Assembly: GCA_023410295.1 (NCBI GenBank)
Contig: JAEYPY010000105.1
Coordinates: 1-21,679 of the forward strand
Source: Pseudomonadota bacterium
Lineage (GTDB): Bacteria; Pseudomonadota; Alphaproteobacteria; Caulobacterales; Aquidulcibacteraceae
DNA: 21,679 nucleotides
Reading direction: 5' to 3'
Below the pieces are notes generated by a model. That model worked only from the letters and a program-made list of their open reading frames with translations, searched no databases and was not told the DNA's origin. The position numbers and the translations under genes are program-made. This document shows positions 1 through 7,908 of this stretch, piece by piece (position 1 is the first letter of the stretch; each line of letters opens with the position of its first letter).

Positions 1-137
1 CTTCAGCGGCGATCGGGGGAGGGGCGGCGGGCGTCAACATGTTGGATGGCGGGTGTCACATGGGGCGCCGGCGGAACTTTGACCAGCGCCCAGCGGCGTT
101 CAGACCTCATCAACCAACGAAGCGTAGCTCGGATGCC

Positions 138-614
138 ATGGCGGGCGTGCGCGCGATCATCGCCTGGCTCGGGTTTGCCCTGGCCGCCGGCTGCGCGAGA
201 TCCGCGCCGCCGCCGGAACTTGACGGCCTATGGAGCGCGAACCTGGCCGCGTGCGATGCTGGCGTGGGCATTCGTTTCACACCCGAAGCCATCGCCGCAA
301 TTTATCACGACGAAACCGAGGTGCTGTTCGCCGCGCCGGCCTACGACCTGGAACGCGGCGGCGAGCTGTTCCGCGTCCGTATCAGCTACGCGCTGCCGCG
401 CCCGGTCGGCGGCGCCGCCGTCGTCGGCGCGCGCGGCGTCCTGGTGCTGGAGCGCAATGGCGGGCGCCTCGAAGCGGCGGCGCACAATCTAATCGATCAT
501 CGCACCGGCGCGGCGCGCCTTCGGCTCGAGAACGATCCGGCGATGATGACGATGTCGCTGCAGCCTTGCGACCTTCATCCCTGGCGCGACGATCTCCGCG
601 GCCTCACCACATAA
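138..614 (+). CDS. Small putative lipoprotein, unknown function
   Basis: The product is 158 residues and I do not recognise its family. The N-terminus has a short hydrophobic stretch ending in LAAGC (Cys19), a good lipobox, so the protein is probably cut by signal peptidase II and anchored in the envelope. The open frame runs upstream to an ATG at 39, but that would place 33 mostly basic, proline-rich residues before the signal sequence. The ATG at 138 is therefore preferred, although no strong ribosome binding site is visible for either. The mature part looks like a small beta-rich domain: alternating hydrophobic strands around 60-125, a conserved-looking DGLW segment just after the lipobox, and two further cysteines (about Cys38 and Cys144) that could pair. 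The stop codon abuts a strong hairpin terminator, so this is the last gene of its transcript. Membership of a larger upstream operon cannot be judged from this window. Confidence 0.6.
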   Translation: MAGVRAIIAWLGFALAAGCARSAPPPELDGLWSANLAACDAGVGIRFTPEAIAAIYHDETEVLFAAPAYDLERGGELFRVRISYALPRPVGGAAVVGARGVLVLERNGGRLEAAAHNLIDHRTGAARLRLENDPAMMTMSLQPCDLHPWRDDLRGLTT

Positions 615-643
615 AAATCGCCGGCCTTAGAGGCCGGCGATTT
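615..643. terminator. Bidirectional rho-independent terminator
   Basis: A perfect 13-bp stem (615-627 with 631-643) closes a 3-nt loop. The stem has a GC-rich core with A-rich 5' and T-rich 3' edges, so a T-tract follows the hairpin on either strand. It lies between the convergent stops of the lipoprotein gene (+, stop 612-614) and the four-cysteine secreted protein (-, stop from 670), and can serve both. Confidence 0.9.
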
Positions 644-669
644 CTCTGATCTGACTCGGATTAAGCGGC

Positions 670-999
670 TCAGTTGGCCGCTTGCACCGTCGGCGTTTCG
701 CCGTTGCAGCGCGCGAGTTCATCAGCGCTGAGTTCGCCGCCTTCCGGGCCATAGGCGGCGACGCGGACGCCCGCTTCGCGCACGAACTGGCGGCAAGCGC
801 GCACGGTCGCGCCGTGGCTCGGACGCGCGACGCAGGTGTCGCCCGCGCAATTCCACACGGCGTTGTTGGCGATGACGCGGGTCTGTTCGGCGACCGGCGC
901 TTCAAGCTTCACCGTGAACACCGGATCGCGCGCCAGGGCGACGCCGGTGAAGCCGACGCTGACGACGGCGGCGAGAACGAAAGTACGAAAAGCGGACAT
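670..999 (-). CDS. Small secreted four-cysteine protein (WxCxGxxC type)
   Basis: The product is 109 residues. Residues 1-23 form a Sec signal peptide ending in ALA, so the mature protein is periplasmic or secreted. The mature chain has four cysteines (51, 56, 69, 98). The first two sit in a WNCAGDTC motif, followed by a conserved-looking RxCRQFV segment. This pattern recalls small uncharacterised exported proteins frequent in Caulobacterales and Sphingomonadales, possibly the CC_3452 family; that assignment is from memory and unverified. Two disulfides are likely. No catalytic motif is visible, so no function is proposed. The ATG at 999 has a GGAG about 13 nt upstream. The gene is monocistronic: it ends at the shared terminator at 615-643 and starts in a 292-bp divergent region opposite the coiled-coil membrane protein gene. 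Confidence 0.8.
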   Translation of the reverse strand: MSAFRTFVLAAVVSVGFTGVALARDPVFTVKLEAPVAEQTRVIANNAVWNCAGDTCVARPSHGATVRACRQFVREAGVRVAAYGPEGGELSADELARCNGETPTVQAAN

Positions 1000-1291
1000 G
1001 GCTCATGACTCCGAGACTGGTCGCGCCGCCTGGGGAGGAGCGCAGGCCCAAATCTGCCGCGAATGCTGATCAGTGACAAGAGAAAAATGAACGAAGCCAA
1101 TATTATTCACACGTTCGTTATTAGCGCCGCTCTGGGCCGGGATTCGTCGATAGTCCGCCCATAGTGAGGGCCCGGCGACGCTATCCCAGACGGTATGGTT
1201 AATTGGCGTCTGCCGCGCCCGCCGGCTTTGCGTTAGGGTCTGTCGCAGCGGCGTGGCCGGCCGAAGGCCGCCACACGACGGGAGGGGAGAC
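1000..1291. promoter_or_regulatory. Divergent intergenic region, likely two promoters
   Basis: This 292-bp gap lies between two divergently transcribed genes, so it should hold a promoter for each. Around 1080-1125 it is distinctly AT-rich against the GC-rich surroundings, and it contains a short inverted repeat AACGAA (1090-1095) and TTCGTT (1114-1119) separated by 18 nt. I cannot assign confident -35/-10 boxes or a named operator. No open frame here looks like a gene. Confidence 0.4.
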
Positions 1292-2425
1292 ATGACGATT
1301 TACAAGTTTGCGGTCGGCGTCGTGCTGGCGGTGGCCATGGTTGCGGTGCTGACGGTCAGCGCGCTCGTGTTCAGCGCGCGGGATTTCCAGTTCGGCGTGG
1401 CCCAGGTCGCGCCTTCGACCAACGGCCTCATCTCCTTCCAACGCCTGATCGAGGCTGATGCTGAGATTGTCCAGATCGAGACCGAGACCGCCGAGCCGCG
1501 CGGTGAGCTCCTTGAAGTGGAGCAGCGCATCGCCGGGCTGGACGCCGATGCGCAACGCGCGGAAGCAACGGCCAACGAAGCGCGCGCGCAGATCGTCGGC
1601 GGCATCGCGCAAGTGGAAGCCAATGCCGGCGTCAACGCAGCTCAAAGCGCCGCCGCGGACATGAGCGCACAAGCGCTCTCCCAACGCATCAACGCGCTGG
1701 CTGCGCGCCCCGGCCTCTCCGCCGCCGATCAGCAAAACGTCGCCGCGCTGAGCGCACAGGCGAACCAGCTCAGCCAGCAGGAAGCCGGCCTCGATCAAAC
1801 CGACGCCGAGCGCGCGACGCTCGCCGCACGCCAACGCGCGCTGAGCGGACAGGTGGCGGAATCGAACCGCCGCATTTTCGCGCTCCAGCAAAGCGTCGTG
1901 CCGGATTACGAACACTACGGCCGCGTGCGTAGCGAAGCGCTCTCGCTGCAATCAATGAGTCCGCTCGGCGTCAGCGCCTTCCTGGCGCAAGGTCATCCGG
2001 CGCTGCTCTCGACTATCCTTGTGCTGCTGATGGGCGCGCTCGGCGCGCTGCTCTATCTCTTCCCTGCCTATCTCAACCGCGCCGAACCCGTGACCATGGC
2101 CGAGATCGTCGTGCGTCTCATCTTCGGCATGTGCGCGGCGCTGGCGTTCTACGTGCTGGCGAACGCGGCCATCGCCGGCTTCTCGATCGGCTCAGGCGTG
2201 CAGCAGGCGACGACCTCCTCGCTGCTCAATCCGTTCACGGTCTCGCTGGTGGGCATCGTCGCGGGCGTGCTCTCCGAAGACATCGCCAAATGGATCCAGG
2301 ATCGCGGTCGGGGCATCTTCACCCAGGGCACGGTCAGCGCCGGCGCTGTCGCCGGTTCGCGCCCGCCGGTCGTAAACGAACCCGCGCCCACGGGCGGGCT
2401 CGTCAACAATCAGGCCATCTCGTAA
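1292..2425 (+). CDS. Membrane protein with periplasmic coiled coil, unknown function
   Basis: The product is 377 residues. The ATG at 1292 has the strong purine-rich site GGGAGGGGAG just upstream, and an open extension to 1253 has no such site. Residues about 6-28 form a first membrane segment. Residues 55-200 are Ala/Gln/Glu-rich, long-helical and probably coiled coil. Three more hydrophobic segments follow at about 236-258, 270-295 and 312-328. The last carries NPFTVSLVGIVAGVLSED, resembling the F-x-x-G-F/V-x-S-E pattern at the end of small membrane modules in other bacterial proteins. The tail (340-377) is Gly/Pro/Ala-rich and probably disordered. With four segments, the coiled coil would face the periplasm and both ends the cytoplasm. 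I do not recognise a named family. A role as a scaffold or mechanical or signalling membrane protein is speculation. It appears to be a single-gene unit with a hairpin after it. Confidence 0.8.
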   Translation: MTIYKFAVGVVLAVAMVAVLTVSALVFSARDFQFGVAQVAPSTNGLISFQRLIEADAEIVQIETETAEPRGELLEVEQRIAGLDADAQRAEATANEARAQIVGGIAQVEANAGVNAAQSAAADMSAQALSQRINALAARPGLSAADQQNVAALSAQANQLSQQEAGLDQTDAERATLAARQRALSGQVAESNRRIFALQQSVVPDYEHYGRVRSEALSLQSMSPLGVSAFLAQGHPALLSTILVLLMGALGALLYLFPAYLNRAEPVTMAEIVVRLIFGMCAALAFYVLANAAIAGFSIGSGVQQATTSSLLNPFTVSLVGIVAGVLSEDIAKWIQDRGRGIFTQGTVSAGAVAGSRPPVVNEPAPTGGLVNNQAIS

Positions 2426-2443
2426 TCGGCCAAATCGCGCCTG

Positions 2444-2481
2444 ACGCGGCGGCACGCGCTTTCATGCGCTGGCCGCCGCGT
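2444..2481 (+). terminator. Candidate terminator after membrane protein gene
   Basis: A 10-bp perfect stem (2444-2453 with 2472-2481) encloses an 18-nt loop that can itself form a 4-bp GCGC helix, followed by TTTAG. It lies 18 bp past the stop at 2425 and 35 bp before the thiolase start. The short T-run makes it moderate rather than strong, so some read-through into the thiolase gene is possible. Confidence 0.5.
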
Positions 2482-2516
2482 TTAGTGTGCGCCGCACAAT
2501 TCTGAGGGAGAACGCC

Positions 2517-3707
2517 ATGGGCCGCGCAGTCGTCGTTTCTTACGCCCGTACGGGCCTCGCCAAGTCGGGCCGGGGCGGCTTCAACGATACCCACGGCGCG
2601 GTGATGACCGGCCATGCCATCCAGCACGCCGTGTCGCGCTCAAAGCTCGATCCTTCGGAGATCGAAGATGTCGTTATCGGCTGCGGCGCGCCCGAAGGCG
2701 CGACGGGCCAGAACATCGCGCGCCTCTCGCTGATCCGCGCCGGACTGCCGGTGACGACCTCGGGCACGACCGTGAACCGCTTCTGCTCCTCCGGTCTCCA
2801 GGCGATCGCGCAGGCCTCGCACTACATCATGAACGAAGGCGCCAAGGCCGCGATCGGCGGCGGTGTTGAATCGATCTCGCTGGTGCAGCTGAGCGGGCAG
2901 GCGAACCGCTATCGCATCACCGAAGAAGAGCTGATGAAAACCAAGCCTGAACTTTGGATGGCGATGATCGAAACCGCCGACATCGTCGCTAAGCGCTACA
3001 ACGTCGCCCGCGATTATCAGGACGAATATTCGCTGCGTTCGCAGCAGCGCATCGCAGCGGCGCAAGCGAACGGCATCTTCGACGATGAAATCGTGCCGCT
3101 GGCGACGAAAATGAAGGTTGTCAACAAGGAGACGAAGGAAGAAAGCCTCGTCGACTACACGGTCACCAAAGACGAGTGCAACCGCCCGGAGACGACGCTC
3201 GAAGGCCTCGCCAAACTCGAACCGGTGCGCGGTCCCGGCAATTTCGTCACCGCCGGCAATGCGAGCCAGCTTTCCGACGGCGCCGCGGCGGTGGTGCTGA
3301 TGGACGAGAAGGAAGCCGAAAAGCGTGGCCTCGAGCCGCTTGGCCTCTTCAAGGGCTTTGCCGTCGCGGGTTGCGAGCCGGACGAAATGGGCATCGGCCC
3401 CGTCTTCGCCGTGCCGCGCCTGCTCGAACGCCAGGGCCTCAAGGTCGACGACATCGATCTGTGGGAGCTCAACGAAGCGTTCGCTTCGCAATGCCTTTAT
3501 TGCCGCGATCAACTCGGCATTGATCCTGAAAAGTACAACGTCAATGGCGGTTCGATCGCCATCGGCCACCCGTTCGGCATGACGGGCGCGCGCCTCGTCG
3601 GCCACGTGTTGATGGAAGGGCGCCGGCGGAAGGCCAAGACCGCCGTCGTCACCATGTGCATCGGCGGCGGCATGGGCGCCGCGGGCCTCTTCGAAGTCTT
3701 CAGCTAA
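2517..3707 (+). CDS. Thiolase (acetyl-CoA C-acyltransferase)
   Basis: The product is 396 residues, the normal thiolase length. It should condense or cleave 3-ketoacyl-CoA using CoA, in the cytoplasm. Thiolase landmarks are in order: nucleophile Cys90 in NRFCSSGLQAI, His351 in GGSIAIGHPFGMTGAR, and the acid/base Cys381 in CIGGGMGAAG. The usual GHPLG and GGGQG versions are changed to GHPFG and GGGMG, which places it in a divergent branch rather than the classical PhaA or FadA groups. It could serve degradation (beta-oxidation) or biosynthesis; the dienoyl-CoA isomerase nearby favours beta-oxidation. The ATG at 2517 has GAGGGAG 6 nt upstream, and an open upstream extension to 2487 is unlikely. 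Its 3' end overlaps the convergent 81-residue gene by 8 bp, and no terminator is visible between them. Confidence 0.95.
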   Translation: MGRAVVVSYARTGLAKSGRGGFNDTHGAVMTGHAIQHAVSRSKLDPSEIEDVVIGCGAPEGATGQNIARLSLIRAGLPVTTSGTTVNRFCSSGLQAIAQASHYIMNEGAKAAIGGGVESISLVQLSGQANRYRITEEELMKTKPELWMAMIETADIVAKRYNVARDYQDEYSLRSQQRIAAAQANGIFDDEIVPLATKMKVVNKETKEESLVDYTVTKDECNRPETTLEGLAKLEPVRGPGNFVTAGNASQLSDGAAAVVLMDEKEAEKRGLEPLGLFKGFAVAGCEPDEMGIGPVFAVPRLLERQGLKVDDIDLWELNEAFASQCLYCRDQLGIDPEKYNVNGGSIAIGHPFGMTGARLVGHVLMEGRRRKAKTAVVTMCIGGGMGAAGLFEVFS

Positions 3708-3945
3708 GCACTTTGTGGACGGAGCTGGCGGTCGCGATGCGAACGCCGGCTTCGTCGACGAACTCGGCGCTCATGAAGGCGAGCGTGCGCGTCTTACGCG
3801 TCACGTTTGTCGCTATGCGTCCCGGCTTAGGCCGTTGCAGCATGTCCAGCGTAAACGAAACCAGCGCGGTTTCCTGATCAGCTTCGCGGTCAGCCGCGGC
3901 TTGCAGTGCGTCGAGCAACTGCGCGGCGATTTCAGCGTCGGTCAT
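3700..3945 (-). CDS. Half hot-dog (thioesterase-like) small protein
   Basis: The product is 81 residues. From about residue 28 to the end it resembles the C-terminal beta-strand half of PaaI/4HBT hot-dog thioesterases: a beta strand, a RPKPGRI turn, then strands of the type ATNVTRKTRTLAFMSAEFVD and GVRIATASSVHKV. The N-terminal half of a normal domain of about 130 residues, with its long central helix and the usual catalytic Asp/Glu/Asn position, is absent. Only a short helix (residues 1-22) replaces it. Its ATG overlaps the stop of the pyrophosphatase gene in an ATGA arrangement, so the two are translationally coupled. Its 3' end overlaps the thiolase gene by 8 bp on the other strand. It may be a degenerate hot-dog protein or a small binding or regulatory subunit. 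Catalysis looks doubtful. Confidence 0.7.
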   Translation of the reverse strand: MTDAEIAAQLLDALQAAADREADQETALVSFTLDMLQRPKPGRIATNVTRKTRTLAFMSAEFVDEAGVRIATASSVHKVLS

Positions 3946-4466
3946 TTGTGGCGCTTGATCGCTAGATTGATGCGCTCATGCGCGACCTCAAGCGTCGCCC
4001 ATTCGCCGACGCTGGCGCGCTTGCCGGGCTCCAAATCCTTGTAGTGCGTGAAGAAGTGCTTGATCTGCTGCACGAGCAGAGGCGGCAGTTCTTCGTGCGT
4101 CCTCACGTCCTTGTAGAACGGATTGAGCGCATCGACCGGCACGGCGAGGATTTTCTCGTCGACGCCTTTCTCGTCATCCATCAGCAGCACGCCCACCGGC
4201 CGCGACCGGATCACACAACCGGCGACCACCGGCATCGGCGTGACAACAAGAATGTCGAGCGGATCGCCGTCTTCGCCCAGCGTGTTCGGGATGAAACCGT
4301 AATTGCTCGGATAGAGCATCGAGGTGTGCAGGAAGCGGTCGACGAAGAGGGCGCCGGATTTCTGATCCAGCTCATACTTCACCGGCAACCCGCCCTGCGG
4401 AATCTCCACAAACGCGTTGACCTCATGCGGCGGGTTGGGGCCGGGGCTGACGAAACGGATGTCCAT
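3942..4466 (-). CDS. ppa: Inorganic pyrophosphatase (family I)
   Basis: The product is 174 residues, the usual size of a bacterial family I enzyme, which hydrolyses pyrophosphate to two phosphates in the cytoplasm and pulls biosynthetic reactions forward. The signature DGDPLDILV carries the metal-binding aspartates Asp66, Asp68 and Asp71. Other expected active-site residues are present: Glu21, Lys30, Glu32, Arg44, Tyr56, Asp103, Lys105, Tyr142 and Lys143. The ATG at 4466 has GAGAGG a few bases upstream. It lies 43 bp after the dienoyl-CoA isomerase stop and overlaps the half hot-dog gene by 4 bp, suggesting an isomerase-ppa-half-hot-dog transcript. Pyrophosphate released by acyl-CoA synthetases gives a possible metabolic link to the fatty-acid genes around it, though that is inference. 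Confidence 0.97.
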   Translation of the reverse strand: MDIRFVSPGPNPPHEVNAFVEIPQGGLPVKYELDQKSGALFVDRFLHTSMLYPSNYGFIPNTLGEDGDPLDILVVTPMPVVAGCVIRSRPVGVLLMDDEKGVDEKILAVPVDALNPFYKDVRTHEELPPLLVQQIKHFFTHYKDLEPGKRASVGEWATLEVAHERINLAIKRHK

Positions 4467-4509
4467 GGCCTCTCGCTTTACACCTCCGCCCCGAACAAAG
4501 CATTGTCTC

Positions 4510-5349
4510 TCACATTTCTTTCTTCAACGGCGCCAAATCCGGAAACACGGGTTCCCGCTTCTGCGCTTTCGCGGCGAAGGCTTCCATCATGTGTGGGGGC
4601 GAGAACATGCCGGCTTGCCAGGTGGCGATGTAGTCGAGGCCGTCGGCGATGGAATGATCGCGCGCGTGGTTGATCATGCGCTTGGAGCCCGCGACCGCCA
4701 CCGGCGCTTTGCTGGCGATCTCGCGCGCCAGCTCCATCACGTGCGCCAGCATCTCATCTTGCGTCGCGAATACGTCATTGACGAGGCCGATCTCTTTCGC
4801 CTTCTGCGCGGGCAGACGCCGGCCCGAATAGGCAAGCTCGCGCACCCAGCCTTCCGGGATGAGCTTACAGAGCCGCGGGAAGGTGCCGACATCGGCGGTC
4901 ATGCCGATATTGATCTCGGCGATCTGGAAGAACGCATCTTCCGTGCAATAGCGGATGTCGCAGGCGCTGGTCATATCGACGCCGGCGCCGATGCAGCCGC
5001 CCTGGATCGCCGCGATGACCGGCATGCGCACATTGTCCAGGCAATTGAAGCTGCCCTGCAGCGTCAGTACGAACTGGCGGAACGCCTCGGCGCGCGTGTG
5101 CTGATCGCCGCCTTGTGCGGTGATGCTCTCACCGTCGGTGAAGACGGAAATGTCCATGCCCGCGGTGAAGTGCTTGCCGGTGGAGGAAATGACGATCACG
5201 CGCGCGCGGGCGCTGTCGTTGATGTCGTTCACGATCTTCGGCAGCTCGTTCCAGAACGGTCGCGGCATCGCGTTGAAGGCCTTTGGCCGGTTGAGGACGA
5301 TGTGGGCGATGTTGCTTTCGATGCTGACGGCAAAGCAGGATTCGGACAT
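4510..5349 (-). CDS. ECH1-type delta3,5-delta2,4-dienoyl-CoA isomerase (crotonase family)
   Basis: The product is 279 residues. Crotonase landmarks are the oxyanion segments HFTAGMD (60-66) and QGGCIGAGVD (116-125). The stretch from 125 to 160 and the C-terminal ARDHSIADGLDYIATW segment follow mammalian ECH1 closely. The three acids that in rat ECH1 act in dienoyl isomerisation align by eye with Asp125 (GVD), Glu145 (AEINIG) and Asp153 (TADVG). The enzyme would shift 3,5-dienoyl-CoA to 2,4-dienoyl-CoA, needed for beta-oxidation of unsaturated fatty acids with odd-numbered double bonds. An automated label of enoyl-CoA hydratase would be too general. The start at 5349 has AAGGAGG about 9 nt upstream; the frame is open 10 codons further to 5379 without support. 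The pyrophosphatase gene follows, and the thiolase lies nearby in the convergent direction. Confidence 0.9.
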   Translation of the reverse strand: MSESCFAVSIESNIAHIVLNRPKAFNAMPRPFWNELPKIVNDINDSARARVIVISSTGKHFTAGMDISVFTDGESITAQGGDQHTRAEAFRQFVLTLQGSFNCLDNVRMPVIAAIQGGCIGAGVDMTSACDIRYCTEDAFFQIAEINIGMTADVGTFPRLCKLIPEGWVRELAYSGRRLPAQKAKEIGLVNDVFATQDEMLAHVMELAREIASKAPVAVAGSKRMINHARDHSIADGLDYIATWQAGMFSPPHMMEAFAAKAQKREPVFPDLAPLKKEM

Positions 5350-5427
5350 GGGCGGCGCCTCCTTGGCCCGCCTTAGCACGATGGCGCGAAAGGGTCGTGG
5401 GGTGGCGTCGCGGCAGGCTCAAAAAGA

Positions 5428-5456
5428 AAGGGCCCGCGCCGGGGACGCGGGCCCTT
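5428..5456 (-). terminator. Rho-independent terminator of the TonB receptor gene
   Basis: An 11-bp perfect GC-rich stem (5428-5438 with 5446-5456) with a 7-nt loop is followed, reading the minus strand, by TTTCTTTTTG. It sits 40 bp past the stop of the TonB-dependent receptor gene, so it should end that transcript before the isomerase gene. Confidence 0.92.
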
Positions 5457-5496
5457 GAGAGACGATGCTCCGGGAGGAGACAGCGTTGAGGAGAGA

Positions 5497-7896
5497 TCAC
5501 CAGCCCAGAGTGAGGCGGGCGTAGCTGAATCGGCCGTTGAAGCCGAACGGAGAGTAGAACGGGAATGCGACGACGCCCGAGGTGTTGAGCGGCGCCGGCA
5601 CCGCATCCGGGTATTCGTCGAACACGTTGTCGACACCGAGCGCGATGGAGATGTTGTCGCTGAAGCGATAGCGGCCTTCGAGGTCGAGCAGCGTGTGCTC
5701 GCCGGTGCGGAAGTCCGCCGCGGGCGAGCCGCCCGGCTGCAGCACGTCGCCATAATAGCTGGCGCGCGCCGTGGCGCCGAAATTGTTCAGCTCCCAATCG
5801 ACGCTGACCACGGCCTTTTCGCGCGGCGTGCCTTCCTCGATGGTGAGGATGCGGTTGCGGCCGAGCAGCGGCGGTGTCGGGTCCAGCACCGAAAGCGAAT
5901 CCGGCACGCGCGTTACCTCGACTTCATTGAAGTTGAGCGCCGCTACGAAGTCGAATTCGCCTGCGCCGCCCGCATCCAGCTGATAGCGGCCGACGATGTC
6001 GATGCCTTGCGTCTCGGTTTCCACGCCATTGATGAAGAAGCGCGCGGCGCTGATGCCGAGCGGATCCAGAAGCGCCGCGACTTGGGGGCTGAAAGTGCGC
6101 GAGATGTTTTCCGAAAGCGCGATCTGATCGCTGATCTCGATGCGGTAGGCGTCGATGGTGAGATCGAAATCGCCGACCTGAAAAACCGCGCCGAGCGAAT
6201 AGTTCACCGCTTCTTCCGGCCGCAGCGGCTCGGAGCCCAAGGTGCGGGCGACGAGGCTGGTTGCCGGGAAGGTGCCCGTTTCCACCACGTCCGGCGCCTG
6301 GAACACAGACGCGGTTGAGGTGAAGTAGGATTGCTGCAGCGATGGCGCGCGGAAGCCGCTTGAGACCGCGCCACGCAGGGCGAAGTTGTCGGTGAAGTCG
6401 TAGCGCGCTGTGAGCTTGCCGTTCAGCGTTTCGCCGAAGTCGGAGTAATTTTCGAAGCGCACTGCCGCGCCTACGAGCAGCCGCTCCACGGGAAAGACTT
6501 CGACATCGACATAAGCGCCCCATGCGGTGCGGTCTTCATCGACTTCGTTGCTGGGCTGGAAGCCGATGAAGCCTTGCGCGCCAGAGGCAAGCCCTGGCGC
6601 CGCGGCCGGGCCGCGGTCGTACGAGGCCGGCTCGCCGGCGCGGATTTCATAAGTTTCGCGACGTGCTTCGACGCCCCAGGCAAAGTTCACCGGCTGCGCC
6701 AGCCCCGCATCGAACCCGCGTGTGAAATCGATACCGAGCACGGTCTGGCCATAGGTGAGGCCGCCATCGTCGAAGCTGGTTTGCGAGGCCGCGCCATAGG
6801 TGGAGTTCAGCGAATTCTCGGTGCGGAAGTCGAGCGCGTTGCGGCCATAGACGAGGCTGAGATCGGTATCCCAACCCGCGAATTCGCCGCGCACGCCGCC
6901 AGCGGCTGTCAGATCTTCTGATACGACGTTGATCAGCGGCAGGAAGCCGTTCGGATAGATCGCCGGCACGTTGTTGGCGTTGTTGAAGCGGCGCGGGAAC
7001 GCAGCGCTCGTGCTATCGCGATCCTGATAGCCGAGCCAACCATACGCCTCCCAGCCATCAGCGAGCGGGACGCCGGCGTTCGCGTAGGCGCTCCATTGCT
7101 CCACTTCGGGATCGCCGAAGCGCGAATTGACGATCTCGTCCGGCAACAGGTTGGGATCGATGTCGCCGCGGCTGGTCGGTTCGCGCTGCAGGAATTCCGC
7201 CGACACGGTGAGGAAGCCGCTCTGCCCGAGCGCAAAGCCCTGCCAGCCGGAGATGGTGGTGGTTTCGCCGTCGGTTACATCGCGCGAAGAGCGCGCGGGT
7301 TCGACCGAGGTGTCGTACTGGCCATAGGAGATGGTCGCGCCGCCGCCTTCGCGCGCTTCGCGCAGGCGCAAGTTGACGACGCCGGCGATGGCGTCCGAAC
7401 CGTATTGCGCCGAGGCGCCGTCGCGAAGCACTTCGACGCGATCAAGCGCGGCGACCGGGATGGCGTTCAAGTCAACCGCCGCCGAGCCGCGGCCGACCGA
7501 GCCGTTGACATTGACCAGCGCTGAAGCGTGCCGGCGCGTGCCGTTGACCAGCACCAGCGTCTGGTCGGGCGAGAGCCCGCGCAGCGTCAGCGGCCGGATC
7601 GAGTCCGTGCCGTCGACAACCGCCGCGCGCGGAAAATCGATCGAAGGCGCAACGGCGGAGAGCGATTCCGCGAGTTCGGTCGTGCCTTGCTGACGCAGCG
7701 CCTCCCCGCTCAGCACGTCGACAGGCGAGGGTGTCGACAATTGCGAGCGGCCTTCGCCGCGCGTGCCGGTGACGACGATGACATCGTCTTCATTCGCCTC
7801 CTGCGCGTAGGCGGAGACAGGAAGCGCGAAAGCGAAGAGCGAAGCGGTCGCCAGCAAGCTGCGCGTTAGTTTGATCTGCACGTTGAGCACCCCCAC
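5497..7896 (-). CDS. TonB-dependent outer-membrane receptor
   Basis: The product is 799 residues from the GTG at 7896. Residues 1-31 form a signal peptide ending in AYA. The TonB box DDVIVVTG (about 37-44) follows, then a plug domain (about 52-165) with LRGLSPDQTLVLVNGTRRH and RVEVLRDGASAQYGSDAIAGVVN. The rest is a 22-strand-type barrel ending in the aromatic residue expected of outer-membrane proteins (LTLGW). The C-terminal DNVFDEYPD motif is typical. It imports a substrate across the outer membrane using TonB energy. The cargo, siderophore or otherwise, cannot be read from the sequence. No FecA-like N-terminal signalling domain is present. The start is uncertain: GTG codons at 7890 and 7881 are also in frame, and 7881 gives a cleaner signal peptide with a G-rich stretch upstream. 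It is monocistronic, with its own terminator and a palindrome upstream. Confidence 0.95.
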   Translation of the reverse strand: MGVLNVQIKLTRSLLATASLFAFALPVSAYAQEANEDDVIVVTGTRGEGRSQLSTPSPVDVLSGEALRQQGTTELAESLSAVAPSIDFPRAAVVDGTDSIRPLTLRGLSPDQTLVLVNGTRRHASALVNVNGSVGRGSAAVDLNAIPVAALDRVEVLRDGASAQYGSDAIAGVVNLRLREAREGGGATISYGQYDTSVEPARSSRDVTDGETTTISGWQGFALGQSGFLTVSAEFLQREPTSRGDIDPNLLPDEIVNSRFGDPEVEQWSAYANAGVPLADGWEAYGWLGYQDRDSTSAAFPRRFNNANNVPAIYPNGFLPLINVVSEDLTAAGGVRGEFAGWDTDLSLVYGRNALDFRTENSLNSTYGAASQTSFDDGGLTYGQTVLGIDFTRGFDAGLAQPVNFAWGVEARRETYEIRAGEPASYDRGPAAAPGLASGAQGFIGFQPSNEVDEDRTAWGAYVDVEVFPVERLLVGAAVRFENYSDFGETLNGKLTARYDFTDNFALRGAVSSGFRAPSLQQSYFTSTASVFQAPDVVETGTFPATSLVARTLGSEPLRPEEAVNYSLGAVFQVGDFDLTIDAYRIEISDQIALSENISRTFSPQVAALLDPLGISAARFFINGVETETQGIDIVGRYQLDAGGAGEFDFVAALNFNEVEVTRVPDSLSVLDPTPPLLGRNRILTIEEGTPREKAVVSVDWELNNFGATARASYYGDVLQPGGSPAADFRTGEHTLLDLEGRYRFSDNISIALGVDNVFDEYPDAVPAPLNTSGVVAFPFYSPFGFNGRFSYARLTLGW

Positions 7897-7908
7897 GATT
7901 GGTCACGG

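Noticed and set aside
39..137. Upstream extension of the first lipoprotein gene to ATG 39.
   Set aside because: It would bury the lipobox 50 residues into the protein behind a basic proline-rich stretch, which does not fit a lipoprotein signal.
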